Shown here: positions 41,341 through 48,080 of the stretch, piece by piece
How positions within the stretch are numbered: the first letter of the stretch is position 1
Layout of the letters: the number at the start of each line of letters is the position of its first letter
DNA from: a virus
Length of the DNA stretch: 50,918 nt
Reading direction: 5' to 3' (one strand)
IMG/VR virus record: IMGVR_UViG_3300042305_001936
Span: 1 to 50,918 of that record
Program-made: the position numbers and the translations under genes
The notes under the pieces: generated by a model
What the model saw: only the letters and a program-made list of their open reading frames with translations
Database searches by the model: none
What the model was told of the DNA's origin: nothing

Positions 41341-41949
41341 TTAGATGCGAGCAGTAACAACGCCGTGCTCTTGGTTTTGATACTTGCCGGCGCGAGCTGC
41401 GTAGCTGGTGGCACAAGGCTCGCCTTTGAAGAAAACGGCTTGAACAATGCCTTCGTTGGCGTAGATGCGGCAGTCAGCACCAGCGGAATTGCTGAACTCA
41501 AGAGTGAGGTGACCTTTCCAACCAGCTTCACCGGGTGTGAGATTAGCAATAACTCCGCACCTGGCGTATGTAGATTTGCCGAGGAATAGGGCAGTGACGT
41601 CCTCGGGGATGCAGAGCCGCTCCAGGGCCACACCGAGGCCGTAGCTGTGGGCGGGGAGGACGAAGTAGTCGCCCTGGAGCGGGTCGTTGTAGAGGGGGGC
41701 GGGAGCCAGGTTGGCCGAGTTGAACGCCTTGGGGTCGACGATGGTGCCGGGGATGTGGCGGAAGACCCAGAACTCCTTGGGAGAGAGGCGGAGGTCGTAG
41801 CCGTAGGAGCTGCAGCCGTAGGAGAGGAGGCGGCGCTTGAAGGGGCCGCCAAGGCTGACATCCAGCTCCCGGACCAGCTCCGGTTCAAAGGGGGTGATCA
41901 TGCCGGCGGCGGCGAGATCCCGGATGTCGATGTCGTTGAGGATGGTCAC
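41341..41949 (-). CDS. dcd: dCTP deaminase, 202 aa
   Basis: Converts dCTP to dUTP, feeding dTTP synthesis or lowering dCTP. Signatures: SYGCSSYGYDLRLSP, the conserved GKSTYARCG nucleotide-binding loop, and GHLTLEFSN, which holds the catalytic Glu. Length is normal for the family. The start appears to be GTG (41949). It sits between small early-type genes and the terminase, 4 nt downstream of a CTCGGGGG copy. Whether it is mono- or bifunctional (dUTPase) is unclear. Confidence 0.92.
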   Translation of the reverse strand: MTILNDIDIRDLAAAGMITPFEPELVRELDVSLGGPFKRRLLSYGCSSYGYDLRLSPKEFWVFRHIPGTIVDPKAFNSANLAPAPLYNDPLQGDYFVLPAHSYGLGVALERLCIPEDVTALFLGKSTYARCGVIANLTPGEAGWKGHLTLEFSNSAGADCRIYANEGIVQAVFFKGEPCATSYAARAGKYQNQEHGVVTARI

Positions 41950-41994
41950 GTGCTCGGGGGGATGTGGGTGGGGATGGACGGTATCGCTATAGCG

Positions 41995-42192
41995 TTATGC
42001 CTGGGGGTCACGGGATGTGGGTCCAGGCCCGGCGGTTGACGATGCGGGTGACTGTCCCGGGGTCGATCCCGTACTGGGTTGCCAGGACACTGCGGGTGCT
42101 GGGCTTGCGGCGGGCGTTGGGGAGGGGGCCGGGGCGGCGGCGTAGAGCTCGATAGGGCCGTGAGTGGTGCTTACGTGGTAGAGGCGGGGCAT
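41995..42192 (-). pseudogene. Small HTH protein split over two frames
   Basis: From the ATG at 42192 (TGATG overlap with the preceding gene) frame 1 starts MPRLYHVSTTHGPIELYAAA but degenerates into Pro/Ser-rich sequence and ends at 41995. The -1 frame carries TRSVLATQYGIDPGTVTRIV then NRRAWTHIP, ending at 42008, a convincing short HTH. The full protein therefore seems to need a -1 shift near the C-rich run about 42.12-42.14 kb. It could be a real frameshift mutation, an assembly error or recoding; no standard slip heptamer is visible. Alternatively the HTH frame starts at 42220. Confidence 0.55.
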
Positions 42193-42353
42193 CACACACC
42201 CCCCAAGCGCTCAGCATCACGCCACGGGCTGCCCAGTAGGTGGGCAGCAGATGCGAGCTCGCGCCAGTACCGGGGGCAGTGGCCGGTGGCGCCGATCAGC
42301 TGGGCCCTGGCGGTGGCGTTGGCTGCTAGGGCGGTGAATAGAGGGGTGGTCAT
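42192..42353 (-). CDS. Small conserved-looking protein, 53 aa
   Basis: MTTPLFTALAANATARAQLI, then GHCPRYWRELASAAHLLGSP. The start overlaps the preceding stop (TGATG) and its stop overlaps the next start in the same way. A helical protein with a central C-P-x-Y-W; I associate this type with Synechococcus-like genomes and phages but know no function. Confidence 0.7.
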   Translation of the reverse strand: MTTPLFTALAANATARAQLIGATGHCPRYWRELASAAHLLGSPWRDAERLGGV

Positions 42354-42577
42354 CACAGTTCTTCAATGCGGAAAATACGCTTAAAAGTTGAATCGGTGAT
42401 TTTTACAACATAGCCAACTGAGTACGGGCTGGCCGACACACTTCGGAAGTGGCTTAGTGCCTCATCTTTAGAAGTCGTGCGGCCTGCGTAATTTCCAGGT
42501 CCCATGCCATCCGCGCTGGTGCCGTCATACAAAAGATACCAATCTGGTGTGCTCATCGCCTGCGCGTTGCTGGTCAT
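42353..42577 (-). CDS. Small hypothetical protein, 74 aa
   Basis: Contains MSTPDWYLLYDGTSADGMGP, with a likely alternative start at that Met, and a basic end (ITDSTFKRIFRIEEL). ATGA overlap upstream and TGATG overlap downstream place it in the coupled series. More A+T-rich than its neighbours. No family recognised. Confidence 0.65.
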   Translation of the reverse strand: MTSNAQAMSTPDWYLLYDGTSADGMGPGNYAGRTTSKDEALSHFRSVSASPYSVGYVVKITDSTFKRIFRIEEL

Positions 42578-42807
42578 GGGGTGGGGTCCAGTTCGGTGGC
42601 GATGGCGTACAGCTCGGAGCGGATCTTGAGCTGGCGGTTGAACACGTCAGCAGTGCAGTCGTCCGGGATGGGCGGCACCACCTGATCCGCTGCAGCGCGG
42701 ATGGCGGCGGCGGCGATCCACTTGGCGTAAGAGTCGGACTCTCCAGCAGACATCCGATACAGCACTTCATCCAACACCGCCTGAGCAGCTGGGGAGAGAT
42801 CAGCCAC
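42574..42807 (-). CDS. Small hypothetical protein, 77 aa
   Basis: Starts at GTG 42807 as MADLSPAAQAVLDEVLYRMS; the longer ATG start at 42837 would overlap the preceding gene more. ADLSPAAQAVLD and the following RAAADQVVP and AIATELD segments recur in small cyanobacterial/phage proteins. All-helical; function unknown. Confidence 0.7.
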   Translation of the reverse strand: MADLSPAAQAVLDEVLYRMSAGESDSYAKWIAAAAIRAAADQVVPPIPDDCTADVFNRQLKIRSELYAIATELDPTP

Positions 42808-43231
42808 GGTCGGCCTCCTGCTCAATGATGTTGGCAATGGCGTTCATGGTTGATTCTTCCCAGCCTGGGAGCACTCGCAACCACTTGGCCACCTCGCGGA
42901 TTGCGGCGCGGGCTTCGGCTGCGGAGTCGTGGGGAACGTTGTAGATCGCATTTGCCACCCTCTCCACCAGCGACCCAGGCTGGGCCTCAGCATTGGCGGC
43001 GCGGAGTTCGGCCATGGCGGTCTCTTCGTATGCAGCCTCCAGCGCCTCCACCCGCCGAACGATCGCATCAGTGCAGAATCGGTGGCTCTCGGCCTGTTCC
43101 AGCTGGTCGGCCTCCAGCGCTTCGATGCGGTCGCGGAGTTCGAGGATGCAGTTGAGCGCGCCAGACCAAAGACGGGCATCTTCCTCGCATTTGGCCCACT
43201 GCTCAGGCGTGGCGCGGTGCTGGTCGGTCAT
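42800..43231 (-). CDS. Coiled-coil hypothetical protein, 143 aa
   Basis: Starts MTDQHRATPEQWAKCEEDAR. Then LRDRIEALEADQLEQAESHR forms a coiled coil, and a helical C-terminus follows (AAIREVAKWLRVLPGW). The start was chosen at 43231 because the longer frame begins in non-protein-like sequence. The 3-prime end overlaps the next gene by 8 nt. Confidence 0.7.
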   Translation of the reverse strand: MTDQHRATPEQWAKCEEDARLWSGALNCILELRDRIEALEADQLEQAESHRFCTDAIVRRVEALEAAYEETAMAELRAANAEAQPGSLVERVANAIYNVPHDSAAEARAAIREVAKWLRVLPGWEESTMNAIANIIEQEADRG

Positions 43232-43256
43232 GGTGTCTCCGTGGTGGGGTGAGCGA

Positions 43257-43466
43257 TCAGCTCCGGGCAATAGCAGCGTTTGCCCAAAACACGGCTGTTT
43301 CCAGATGCGTCATGGCCACGCTGAGCTCGCGGCTGTCAGGGCAACGGGTGTTCATGAGCTCTGCAAGTTCGCGTGCTTTGACGCGCAACTCTTGATAAGC
43401 CTCGGGCTGGCCGGGCTTCGGAGCGTGATAGGTAAAGCGGCTTTCGAGCTGTTTGGGTGTGAGCAT
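43257..43466 (-). CDS. acb2: Acb2/Tad1-hairpin family anti-CBASS sponge, 69 aa
   Basis: MLTPKQLESRFTYHAPKPGQ, then AYQELRVKARELAELM, CPDSRELSVAMTHLE and AVFWANAAIAR. The order F-x-Y-H-x-P, Y-x2-[LI]-R, S-R-E-x-S, LE-x-A-x-x-WANA-x-IAR is characteristic of the Acb2-type two-helix family. Known members bind cyclic di- and trinucleotides as hexamers and block CBASS (and, for relatives, Thoeris) signalling. Length is normal. It stands alone between two small genes with gaps of 25 and 66 nt. Recognised from memory of the family, not from a search. Confidence 0.85.
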   Translation of the reverse strand: MLTPKQLESRFTYHAPKPGQPEAYQELRVKARELAELMNTRCPDSRELSVAMTHLETAVFWANAAIARS

Positions 43467-43532
43467 TGATTTTTGGCGATAGTTATTGCCGGATTGGAGA
43501 CGGCTCCGGCGGGCCGTGGGGGGAGTGGGAGT

Positions 43533-43898
43533 TTAATAGTCCTTTCGCATTGATGCAACAAAAGCATCGGCCATGCGCTCTGACAGCTTTTCCGTGTCAG
43601 CTGCCAATACTTTATCGGCAGTATCTCTAAGAAGTTGCTGGAGCTTAGTTTTCATGCTTTCATCTTCTTGCACCAAACGCACAGCTTGCTCTTGTGCAAC
43701 ACGTTGGACAGCATTCTCAAACGCCATTTGTAAAGGAGACCTACCACGGTCATAGCTACTGGTACTAGGCGCAAGAACAGCCTGAACGGCTTTATCCAGC
43801 AGCTCGCGCTGGGCTTCGGGGGTGAGGTGCCCAATAATGGACTGAGCAATAGCTTCGCGCAGAGCGTCGCCTTCTAGCTGAAGAGTGAGGCTGGTCAT
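43533..43898 (-). CDS. Helical hypothetical protein, 121 aa
   Basis: MTSLTLQLEGDALREAIAQS, then long charged helices (AQRELLDKAVQAVLA, LQQLLRDTADKVL) and a basic end. Probably an oligomeric helical protein. ATGA overlap at its start joins it to the short frame upstream. No family recognised. Confidence 0.65.
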   Translation of the reverse strand: MTSLTLQLEGDALREAIAQSIIGHLTPEAQRELLDKAVQAVLAPSTSSYDRGRSPLQMAFENAVQRVAQEQAVRLVQEDESMKTKLQQLLRDTADKVLAADTEKLSERMADAFVASMRKDY

Positions 43899-43936
43899 AG
43901 CTGGTAAATAGCGAGTGGATGACTGCCGGGATTCAT
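43895..43936 (-). CDS. Possible 13-codon minigene
   Basis: MNPGSHPLAIYQL then TGA. Its ATG overlaps the stop of the 39-aa frame and its stop overlaps the start of the 121-aa gene, both as ATGA. Either a coupling relay that keeps ribosomes moving to the next gene, or chance. No protein function can be argued. Confidence 0.3.
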   Translation of the reverse strand: MNPGSHPLAIYQL

Positions 43937-44052
43937 ACGTCTGCCTCCAGCTCCCGGCGGATTGGGGGCGTTGTGAGTGGTGCCGGGCGGGTTCCGGTTC
44001 TGCACCCTAGAGGGTGGGGATTGGTGGGGCGTGGGCGGAATGGGTGGGTCAT
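43933..44052 (-). CDS. Proline-rich small protein, 39 aa
   Basis: MTHPFRPRPTNPHPLGCRTG and then Pro/Thr-rich sequence ending PPIRRELEADV. The ATG at 44052 overlaps the stop of the cysteine-rich gene (ATGA). Short and biased, so it is supported mainly by the overlaps at both ends and the protein-like C-terminus. Confidence 0.45.
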   Translation of the reverse strand: MTHPFRPRPTNPHPLGCRTGTRPAPLTTPPIRRELEADV

Positions 44053-44393
44053 GCCCGCCCCTCCTGCCGCTCGGCACGCCACTCAGCCCACGATGGATCT
44101 GTGGCCTTGTGATGCGTCCATTCCGCTGTATCCGGCTTTGGGTTGAAAGGTTCCAGCCCTGCTGCACAGCGTTCGCAGAGCTGAATCATGTCCCCGCCAA
44201 TCTCGTGATAGGCGAGATGGCTGCGGCAGAAATACAGCCCGCACCCATGCTCGCCGCCATAAGGATTACTGCCGCACACATGTGGTAGGCCGCGATTGAT
44301 CTCAGCATTGCAATCAGGGTGGTCGCAAACAGCGGGCACGCCATAGCCAATGTCGCGCTGCCAGTTGCTGTCGTAGCCAATACTCCAGCCCAT
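44049..44393 (-). CDS. Cysteine-rich, zinc-finger-like protein, 114 aa
   Basis: MGWSIGYDSNWQRDIGYGVP, then cysteines and histidines in order: C-D-H-P-D-C, H-V-C, HGCGLYFCRSH and LCERCAAG. This makes at least two metal-binding knuckles. Similar small proteins are widespread in phages of Proteobacteria and Cyanobacteria without known function. It starts at a TGATG overlap with the 252-aa gene. Confidence 0.78.
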   Translation of the reverse strand: MGWSIGYDSNWQRDIGYGVPAVCDHPDCNAEINRGLPHVCGSNPYGGEHGCGLYFCRSHLAYHEIGGDMIQLCERCAAGLEPFNPKPDTAEWTHHKATDPSWAEWRAERQEGRA

Positions 44394-45151
44394 CACCCCA
44401 CCTCCGCACCGGGCACCGGCAGGGTGTGGCGGGGGAGCCAGTGGGTGAACTTCTGCCTCCAGCCTGCATACAGACTCCAATCGGCTGATCTGAATGGAGC
44501 CGGGTTTCCATCCCTGGGAGTAAACCACCAACACCTTCCCATCGCATCGCAATCCTCCGGCCCCGGCAGCCGCTCCGCCACCGGCACGTCCTCGATGGTG
44601 GGGCGGCTTATGCGTTCTTGCACGAAAAAAGCACCACTCTTAAAGGCTCTGTATTCATCATCGGAGTCTGCATTTTTAAGGGCTTCCCGTTCAATCTCCT
44701 CATCCGTCACCCCCACCGGCTCAATGGTGGGGCTGGCGTAGAGAGCCAGGGATTCCCGAACAACTTCAAATACTTGACGCTCTTCTGTCCTAGACCGCAA
44801 ATAGCGAGGCCCATCATACTTGCTGTCCCGAAGGTAGGCGACATTATGCTTAACCATCAGAGACAGAATTTCTCCATCGCTCGGCCCCTCCGGCTCGGGC
44901 TGGGCCAGGGCGGCATCAGCCTTGGTAATCACAGCGTCGGCTGTGCTGATGTGCTTGGTGCCGTCTTCGCCGTAGATCACGCCGATGGCGTTCTCCAGCG
45001 CATCCAGCAGCTCAGCGCACAGGGCTTTGTAATCAGGGTCAGGCATTTGCAAGGCTTCTGTGTCCTCGGGTGAGAGGTCAGTTTCTGGTTCTGGCTTGTT
45101 CATCATTGCCGCAAAGAGTTCGGCGGCTTCGAAGTCGTAGACGGTAGCCAT
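44393..45151 (-). CDS. Phage protein with DUF551-like C-terminus, 252 aa
   Basis: The start at 45151 (MATVYDFEAAELFAAMM) shares a base with the preceding stop. N-terminal helix, acidic stretch, then DALENAIGVIYGEDGTKHIS. The last 60 residues, VAERLPGPEDCDAMGRCWWF through FTHWLPRHTLP, match the W-x-V-x-E-R-L-P ... THWLP plan of DUF551, a small accessory domain common in phages. Function unknown. Confidence 0.72.
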   Translation of the reverse strand: MATVYDFEAAELFAAMMNKPEPETDLSPEDTEALQMPDPDYKALCAELLDALENAIGVIYGEDGTKHISTADAVITKADAALAQPEPEGPSDGEILSLMVKHNVAYLRDSKYDGPRYLRSRTEERQVFEVVRESLALYASPTIEPVGVTDEEIEREALKNADSDDEYRAFKSGAFFVQERISRPTIEDVPVAERLPGPEDCDAMGRCWWFTPRDGNPAPFRSADWSLYAGWRQKFTHWLPRHTLPVPGAEVG

Positions 45152-45534
45152 CAGTCCTGCCTGGCGCACTCGGGGGAGTCGCCAGCTGCGGCCTCCATGT
45201 GAGCATGCTGCAGGGCTAGGGCGGCCCGCTGATGGCTCAGGCGGAAGGCTGCTGTGTCTTCAAGGGTCTCCAGGATCACGCTGGGGGTGAACTTGCCGGT
45301 GTCGACCCAGATGAAGCCGGTGCCCCGGGTGAAAAAGGAGGACTTTTCGCGATAAGCCCGCCGCTGGACGGTGGAGCGGAAAGGCCAGATGCCGGAGGTG
45401 CAGGAGACTTCGATCTCGACGAGTTGGTTCTTACCGCTAGGCTCGATGATGTAGCTGACGTTGTGATAGTGAACCAGGCGCGTCAGCTGGAGCAGATCGT
45501 GATAGAGGCAACGAGCGCGGAGTAAAAGACGCAT
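45151..45534 (-). CDS. Hypothetical protein, 127 aa
   Basis: Start placed at 45534 (MRLLLRARCLYHDLLQLTRL) because the longer frame overlaps the previous gene and is not protein-like. The core is beta-rich: VSYIIEPSGKNQLVEIEVSC, GIWPFRSTVQRRAY, GTGFIWVDTGKF. Ends DSPECARQD. No family recognised. Confidence 0.65.
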   Translation of the reverse strand: MRLLLRARCLYHDLLQLTRLVHYHNVSYIIEPSGKNQLVEIEVSCTSGIWPFRSTVQRRAYREKSSFFTRGTGFIWVDTGKFTPSVILETLEDTAAFRLSHQRAALALQHAHMEAAAGDSPECARQD

Positions 45535-45583
45535 GACAAGAAAGGGGTAAGTCAGAAAGAAAGTGGTGGAAGAAGCTGAACAA

Positions 45584-45853
45584 TCAGCCAGGGAGACTTC
45601 GTTCTCCCCGGCGGAAGGCCAGGTTGCGGCGGTCGTAGCCAAGGTGGTGATAGAGGCGGGAGAGCGTGCGCTCGGCCTCTATGACAGAGGGGGTGGCCAC
45701 GGGCTCGGGGGCCTCGAGGAGCTCCTTGCGAGCGCTGCAGATGAAGCGGATGGTGGCGTCTGCCGTGAGGGGGCACTCGAGGAGGGTGTCGAGTTCCAGC
45801 TCGGCGGCCATCTGGAGGACGGTCTCGGGGATGGGAGTGGTGGTTTGGCTCAT
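45584..45853 (-). CDS. Helical hypothetical protein, 89 aa
   Basis: MSQTTTPIPETVLQMAAELE, then CSARKELLEAPEPVAT and LSRLYHHLGYDRRNL. ATGA overlap with the 117-aa gene upstream. Small, acidic to basic along its length. No family recognised. Confidence 0.65.
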   Translation of the reverse strand: MSQTTTPIPETVLQMAAELELDTLLECPLTADATIRFICSARKELLEAPEPVATPSVIEAERTLSRLYHHLGYDRRNLAFRRGERSLPG

Positions 45854-46203
45854 GCGGCTACAGGTGGTTGGAAGGACAGAGTGCGGCGACGGCGGACGCG
45901 GAAGAAGTCGCTCAGGGCCGGCTCGTTCTGCATGAGGAGGCGGGCGTACAAACTGGTGAAGTTGTTATTGAGCTTCCAATCAGCACAAGAACGGGCGTTA
46001 AGAGCTCGTTGAAAGCGGACGATTTCGTAGAGCGCTTTGATGCCGTAGTGCTGGCGGCCTTGGCGGCGGAGGCGCAGGGCCATGTCTCGGAGCTCTTGGT
46101 AGACCTCGGGGTGAGCCGTGTGGAAGGCCCAGAAGTCGACCTCGATGGAGTCAGGCGTGGGTGGGTTGGGGCGTGTCTGGTTCGTGAATGGGGTGATTGT
46201 CAT
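45850..46203 (-). CDS. Conserved phage protein of unknown function, 117 aa
   Basis: Contains DFWAFHTAHPEVYQELRDMA, GIKALYEIVRFQRALN and KLNNNFTSLYARLLMQNEP-ALSDFF. The H-P-x-V-Y, G-I-K-x-L-x-E-x-x-R and L-N-N-N-F-x-S-x-Y-A-R-L-x-M blocks recur in small proteins of many phages (function unknown to me). Basic C-terminus RVRRRRT. Confidence 0.78.
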   Translation of the reverse strand: MTITPFTNQTRPNPPTPDSIEVDFWAFHTAHPEVYQELRDMALRLRRQGRQHYGIKALYEIVRFQRALNARSCADWKLNNNFTSLYARLLMQNEPALSDFFRVRRRRTLSFQPPVAA

Positions 46204-46221
46204 TAGAAAGATGTTGAAAGC

Positions 46222-46356
46222 TTAGCGGCGAAATTGCTTTGTAATGAGGTAGAGCAAAATGAGGGTTACGAGAATGGCGGGAGAAAGCTGAATGATTAAG
46301 AGGCAAATGAAGATGATGAAGAGGAACTTGACGATCTTGCAGAGGCAACTATCCAT
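46222..46356 (-). CDS. Small membrane protein, 44 aa
   Basis: MDSCLCKIVKFLFIIFICLL continues hydrophobic almost to the end (PAILVTLILLYLI), then KQFRR. One long or two short transmembrane helices with a positive tail. The ATG at 46356 overlaps the stop of the upstream gene; an ATG at 46365 is an alternative. Holin-like in size, but small membrane proteins have many roles. Confidence 0.6.
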   Translation of the reverse strand: MDSCLCKIVKFLFIIFICLLIIQLSPAILVTLILLYLITKQFRR

Positions 46357-46558
46357 CCAGGTCATCTTCTGTGAGCAGCGGTACAGATTCCAGGTAGGTG
46401 GCCTGGGCGCGTAGCCGCCTTGTGTCATCGTTCATCGCTTGGATTTGGCGGTCTGCCGTTGAGACGGCGTTGGCGATGCTGCCGAGAGTGGCGACGGCTG
46501 GCGTTGCAACAGGTGCGAGATTCTCGCAGTAGACAGCGAGTTCGTCCCAGAAAGACAT
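46349..46558 (-). CDS. Helical hypothetical protein, 69 aa
   Basis: Start placed at 46558 (MSFWDELAVYCENLAPVATP); the longer frame at 46639 begins with non-protein-like sequence. A coiled-coil-like end (ADRQIQAMNDDTRRLRAQAT) and acidic tail (LLTEDDLDG). Overlaps the membrane peptide by 8 nt. Confidence 0.6.
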   Translation of the reverse strand: MSFWDELAVYCENLAPVATPAVATLGSIANAVSTADRQIQAMNDDTRRLRAQATYLESVPLLTEDDLDG

Positions 46559-46592
46559 GAGAAGAGAATGTGGATGAGGGAAAGAATGAGAA

Positions 46593-46781
46593 TCAAGAAG
46601 CGTGCAGGTTTGGAAGTGAGAGGCTTCCAGCTGGCACATAACGTGTCACTTGTCCACGTGACTTGAGATTAGCGTTTGCTTGCAGGATTTCAGCCTGAGT
46701 GGCTGTTGTCTGGTAAAGCGCGATTCCGGTTTCGACGTTCACGAGCTGGTACGCAGCAAAGCCAGCCATGGCGAGGTCCAT
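46593..46781 (-). CDS. Small hypothetical protein, 62 aa
   Basis: MDLAMAGFAAYQLVNVETGI, then LYQTTATQAEILQANANLKS and GQVTRYVPAG. The start may be M5 (MAGF). No Shine-Dalgarno seen. Protein-like composition and fit between neighbours support it; function unknown. Confidence 0.55.
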   Translation of the reverse strand: MDLAMAGFAAYQLVNVETGIALYQTTATQAEILQANANLKSRGQVTRYVPAGSLSLPNLHAS

Positions 46782-46789
46782 GTGAGCAG

Positions 46790-46805
46790 GGCCGCTCTCG
46801 CGGCC
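46790..46805. other. GGCCGC-TCTC-GCGGCC hairpin
   Basis: A perfect 6-bp stem with a 4-nt loop just upstream of the 62-aa gene and 43 nt past the 146-aa gene. No U-tract on either side, so not a standard terminator. It could be an RNA-processing or attenuation signal. Confidence 0.4.
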
Positions 46806-46847
46806 GGCGAGACGGTGGAGCGGCGCGGCCAGGCGCCGAGGCTGTGC

Positions 46848-47288
46848 TCAGTCTGCCGAGGGGCGCAGGTAGTAGTGGCTCCAGGCGGACATGGGGTTGT
46901 CGGGGTCCTCGGGGGGCATGGCGCCCAAGCTGACCAGGAGACCCGTGAGGTACTGGTCCATGCGATGCATGGCGCTGGACGCTCGGATCCAATCGCTTTC
47001 GATCTCGGGCTCGGTGTCGAGCTGTTCGTCCATGCGTTGCATGGCGCCTGCGTTGAAGCTGCGCCAGAGATGCAGGGTGAAGCTGACGAACTCCTGGAGG
47101 GTGCCGTCAGTGAGGGTGCCCTTGGCGAGCTCGGTGTGCAGGAGGCGCACGAGCTTCTGGGCCACCGGGGAAAGCTCGTAGTAGTCGGGGAAGACCTCGT
47201 GGAGGGTTGGTTCGGCCAGTTGCTCGAAGAGCTGCTCCGGTGTGTCCGGGATACTCATGGGCTGGCTTGTGGGATAGTGGGATGGCAT
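46848..47288 (-). CDS. Hypothetical protein, 146 aa
   Basis: The start at 47288 (MPSHYPTSQPMSIPD) has AGGAG 9 nt upstream. Helical: TPEQLFEQLAEPTLHEVF, KLVRLLHTELAKG, FVSFTLHLWRSFNAGAM. A Met-rich stretch includes two related MQRMDEQL/MHRMDQYL elements. No family recognised. Confidence 0.7.
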   Translation of the reverse strand: MPSHYPTSQPMSIPDTPEQLFEQLAEPTLHEVFPDYYELSPVAQKLVRLLHTELAKGTLTDGTLQEFVSFTLHLWRSFNAGAMQRMDEQLDTEPEIESDWIRASSAMHRMDQYLTGLLVSLGAMPPEDPDNPMSAWSHYYLRPSAD

Positions 47289-47327
47289 GAGAGCTGCTCC
47301 TGAAGCAGAGCTTGTGTGGATGATTCC

Positions 47328-47356
47328 GCCCGGGGCCTGAGAACCCCGGGCTTTTT
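47328..47356 (+). terminator. Plus-strand intrinsic terminator
   Basis: GCCCGGGG (47328-47335), 8-nt loop, CCCCGGGC (47344-47351), then TTTTT. A textbook rho-independent terminator for plus-strand transcription, in a region where every recognisable gene is on the minus strand. On the minus strand no U-tract follows. Just upstream on the plus strand is a small CTGCT/AGCAG hairpin (about 47295-47309). A short plus-strand RNA is possible. Confidence 0.8.
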
Positions 47357-47361
47357 GCTGG

Positions 47362-47523
47362 TCAGCGCTGGAGCTCGGCCTGGAGGGTCAGGCAGCGTTG
47401 GAGCGCGGTGGCCTCCAAGTTGGTGTCGCGCTCGGTGAGGAGCGCCTGCAGGGCCTCAGTGAGAAGGCTTCGATCAGCTGCCGTGAGGGGGAAGGTGAGC
47501 ACAGCGGAGCTGCTGGAGAACAT
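47362..47523 (-). CDS. Small helical protein, 53 aa
   Basis: Start placed at 47523 (MFSSSSAVLTFPLTAADRSL), with a helical end (LLTEALQALLTERDTNLEA). The frame extends upstream to 47607, but that part is Ser/Thr/Pro-rich and is the shadow of the overlapping 59-aa gene. Overlaps that gene by 50 nt. Confidence 0.6.
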   Translation of the reverse strand: MFSSSSAVLTFPLTAADRSLLTEALQALLTERDTNLEATALQRCLTLQAELQR

Positions 47524-47653
47524 CCAGGTGGGATCGGAGCTGCTCTCGGAGGTGGATGGAGGCGGGGTTGTCGGAGCGGGACAGACCGTCGTAGAGGAGA
47601 CAGACATCGAACTCGGTGAAGAGGTAGGGGGAGCGGTCAGGGTTTGATGCCAC
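47474..47653 (-). CDS. Small hypothetical protein, 59 aa
   Basis: GTG start at 47653: MASNPDRSPYLFTEFDVCLL, then YDGLSRSDNPASIHLREQL and a helical end HLDVLQQLRC. Balanced composition with regular hydrophobic spacing makes this the real frame over 47524-47653. Easily missed because of its GTG start. Confidence 0.6.
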   Translation of the reverse strand: MASNPDRSPYLFTEFDVCLLYDGLSRSDNPASIHLREQLRSHLDVLQQLRCAHLPPHGS

Positions 47654-47672
47654 TGATCTGGGAGAAGCTTTC

Positions 47673-48074
47673 TTATTCTGTCATGTGCGCTGTTTCCAAT
47701 GGTCTCTTCTCGTCGTTTGAGTCGCGCTGCTCCATGCGTTCATAAATGAGTTTGAGAAGGTCATCGACGGAGAGGTCATTGGCGTTCTTGAAGATGGCTT
47801 CGACCTCGTAGGCAGAGCAGGCTTTGAGGGGACCTCGGGAGCGGAGGTGGATGTCCATGTAGGAGGATCCCCGCTGGCTTCGTCGGTTTGAATCGCCGAT
47901 TAGGGTCACACCTATGTCCTCGCGTGTCACCTGTACCGATTGCACGGAATACCCGGGCATGATGTAGGTAAAGGCTCCATTCGTGATGGCTAGGGATTGA
48001 CCGTCAGCGAACAATCGGTTGTTCCAGTTGACTTCATCCAAGCTCGAACCCCCGTAGTGATGGGTGAACTTCAT
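47673..48074 (-). CDS. Hypothetical protein, 133 aa
   Basis: MKFTHHYGGSSLDEVNWNNR, then beta-rich AFTYIMPGYSVQSVQVTRED, MDIHLRSRGPLKACSAYEVE and helix LSVDDLLKLIYERMEQ. More A+T-rich than the DUF932 gene upstream. Lies 6 nt after the 83-aa gene. No family recognised. Confidence 0.7.
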   Translation of the reverse strand: MKFTHHYGGSSLDEVNWNNRLFADGQSLAITNGAFTYIMPGYSVQSVQVTREDIGVTLIGDSNRRSQRGSSYMDIHLRSRGPLKACSAYEVEAIFKNANDLSVDDLLKLIYERMEQRDSNDEKRPLETAHMTE

Positions 48075-48080
48075 GCGGCA

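Noticed and set aside
47524-47607. N-terminal extension of the 53-aa gene
   Set aside because: Ser/Thr/Pro-rich and opposite in phase to a better 59-aa frame with GTG start at 47653.
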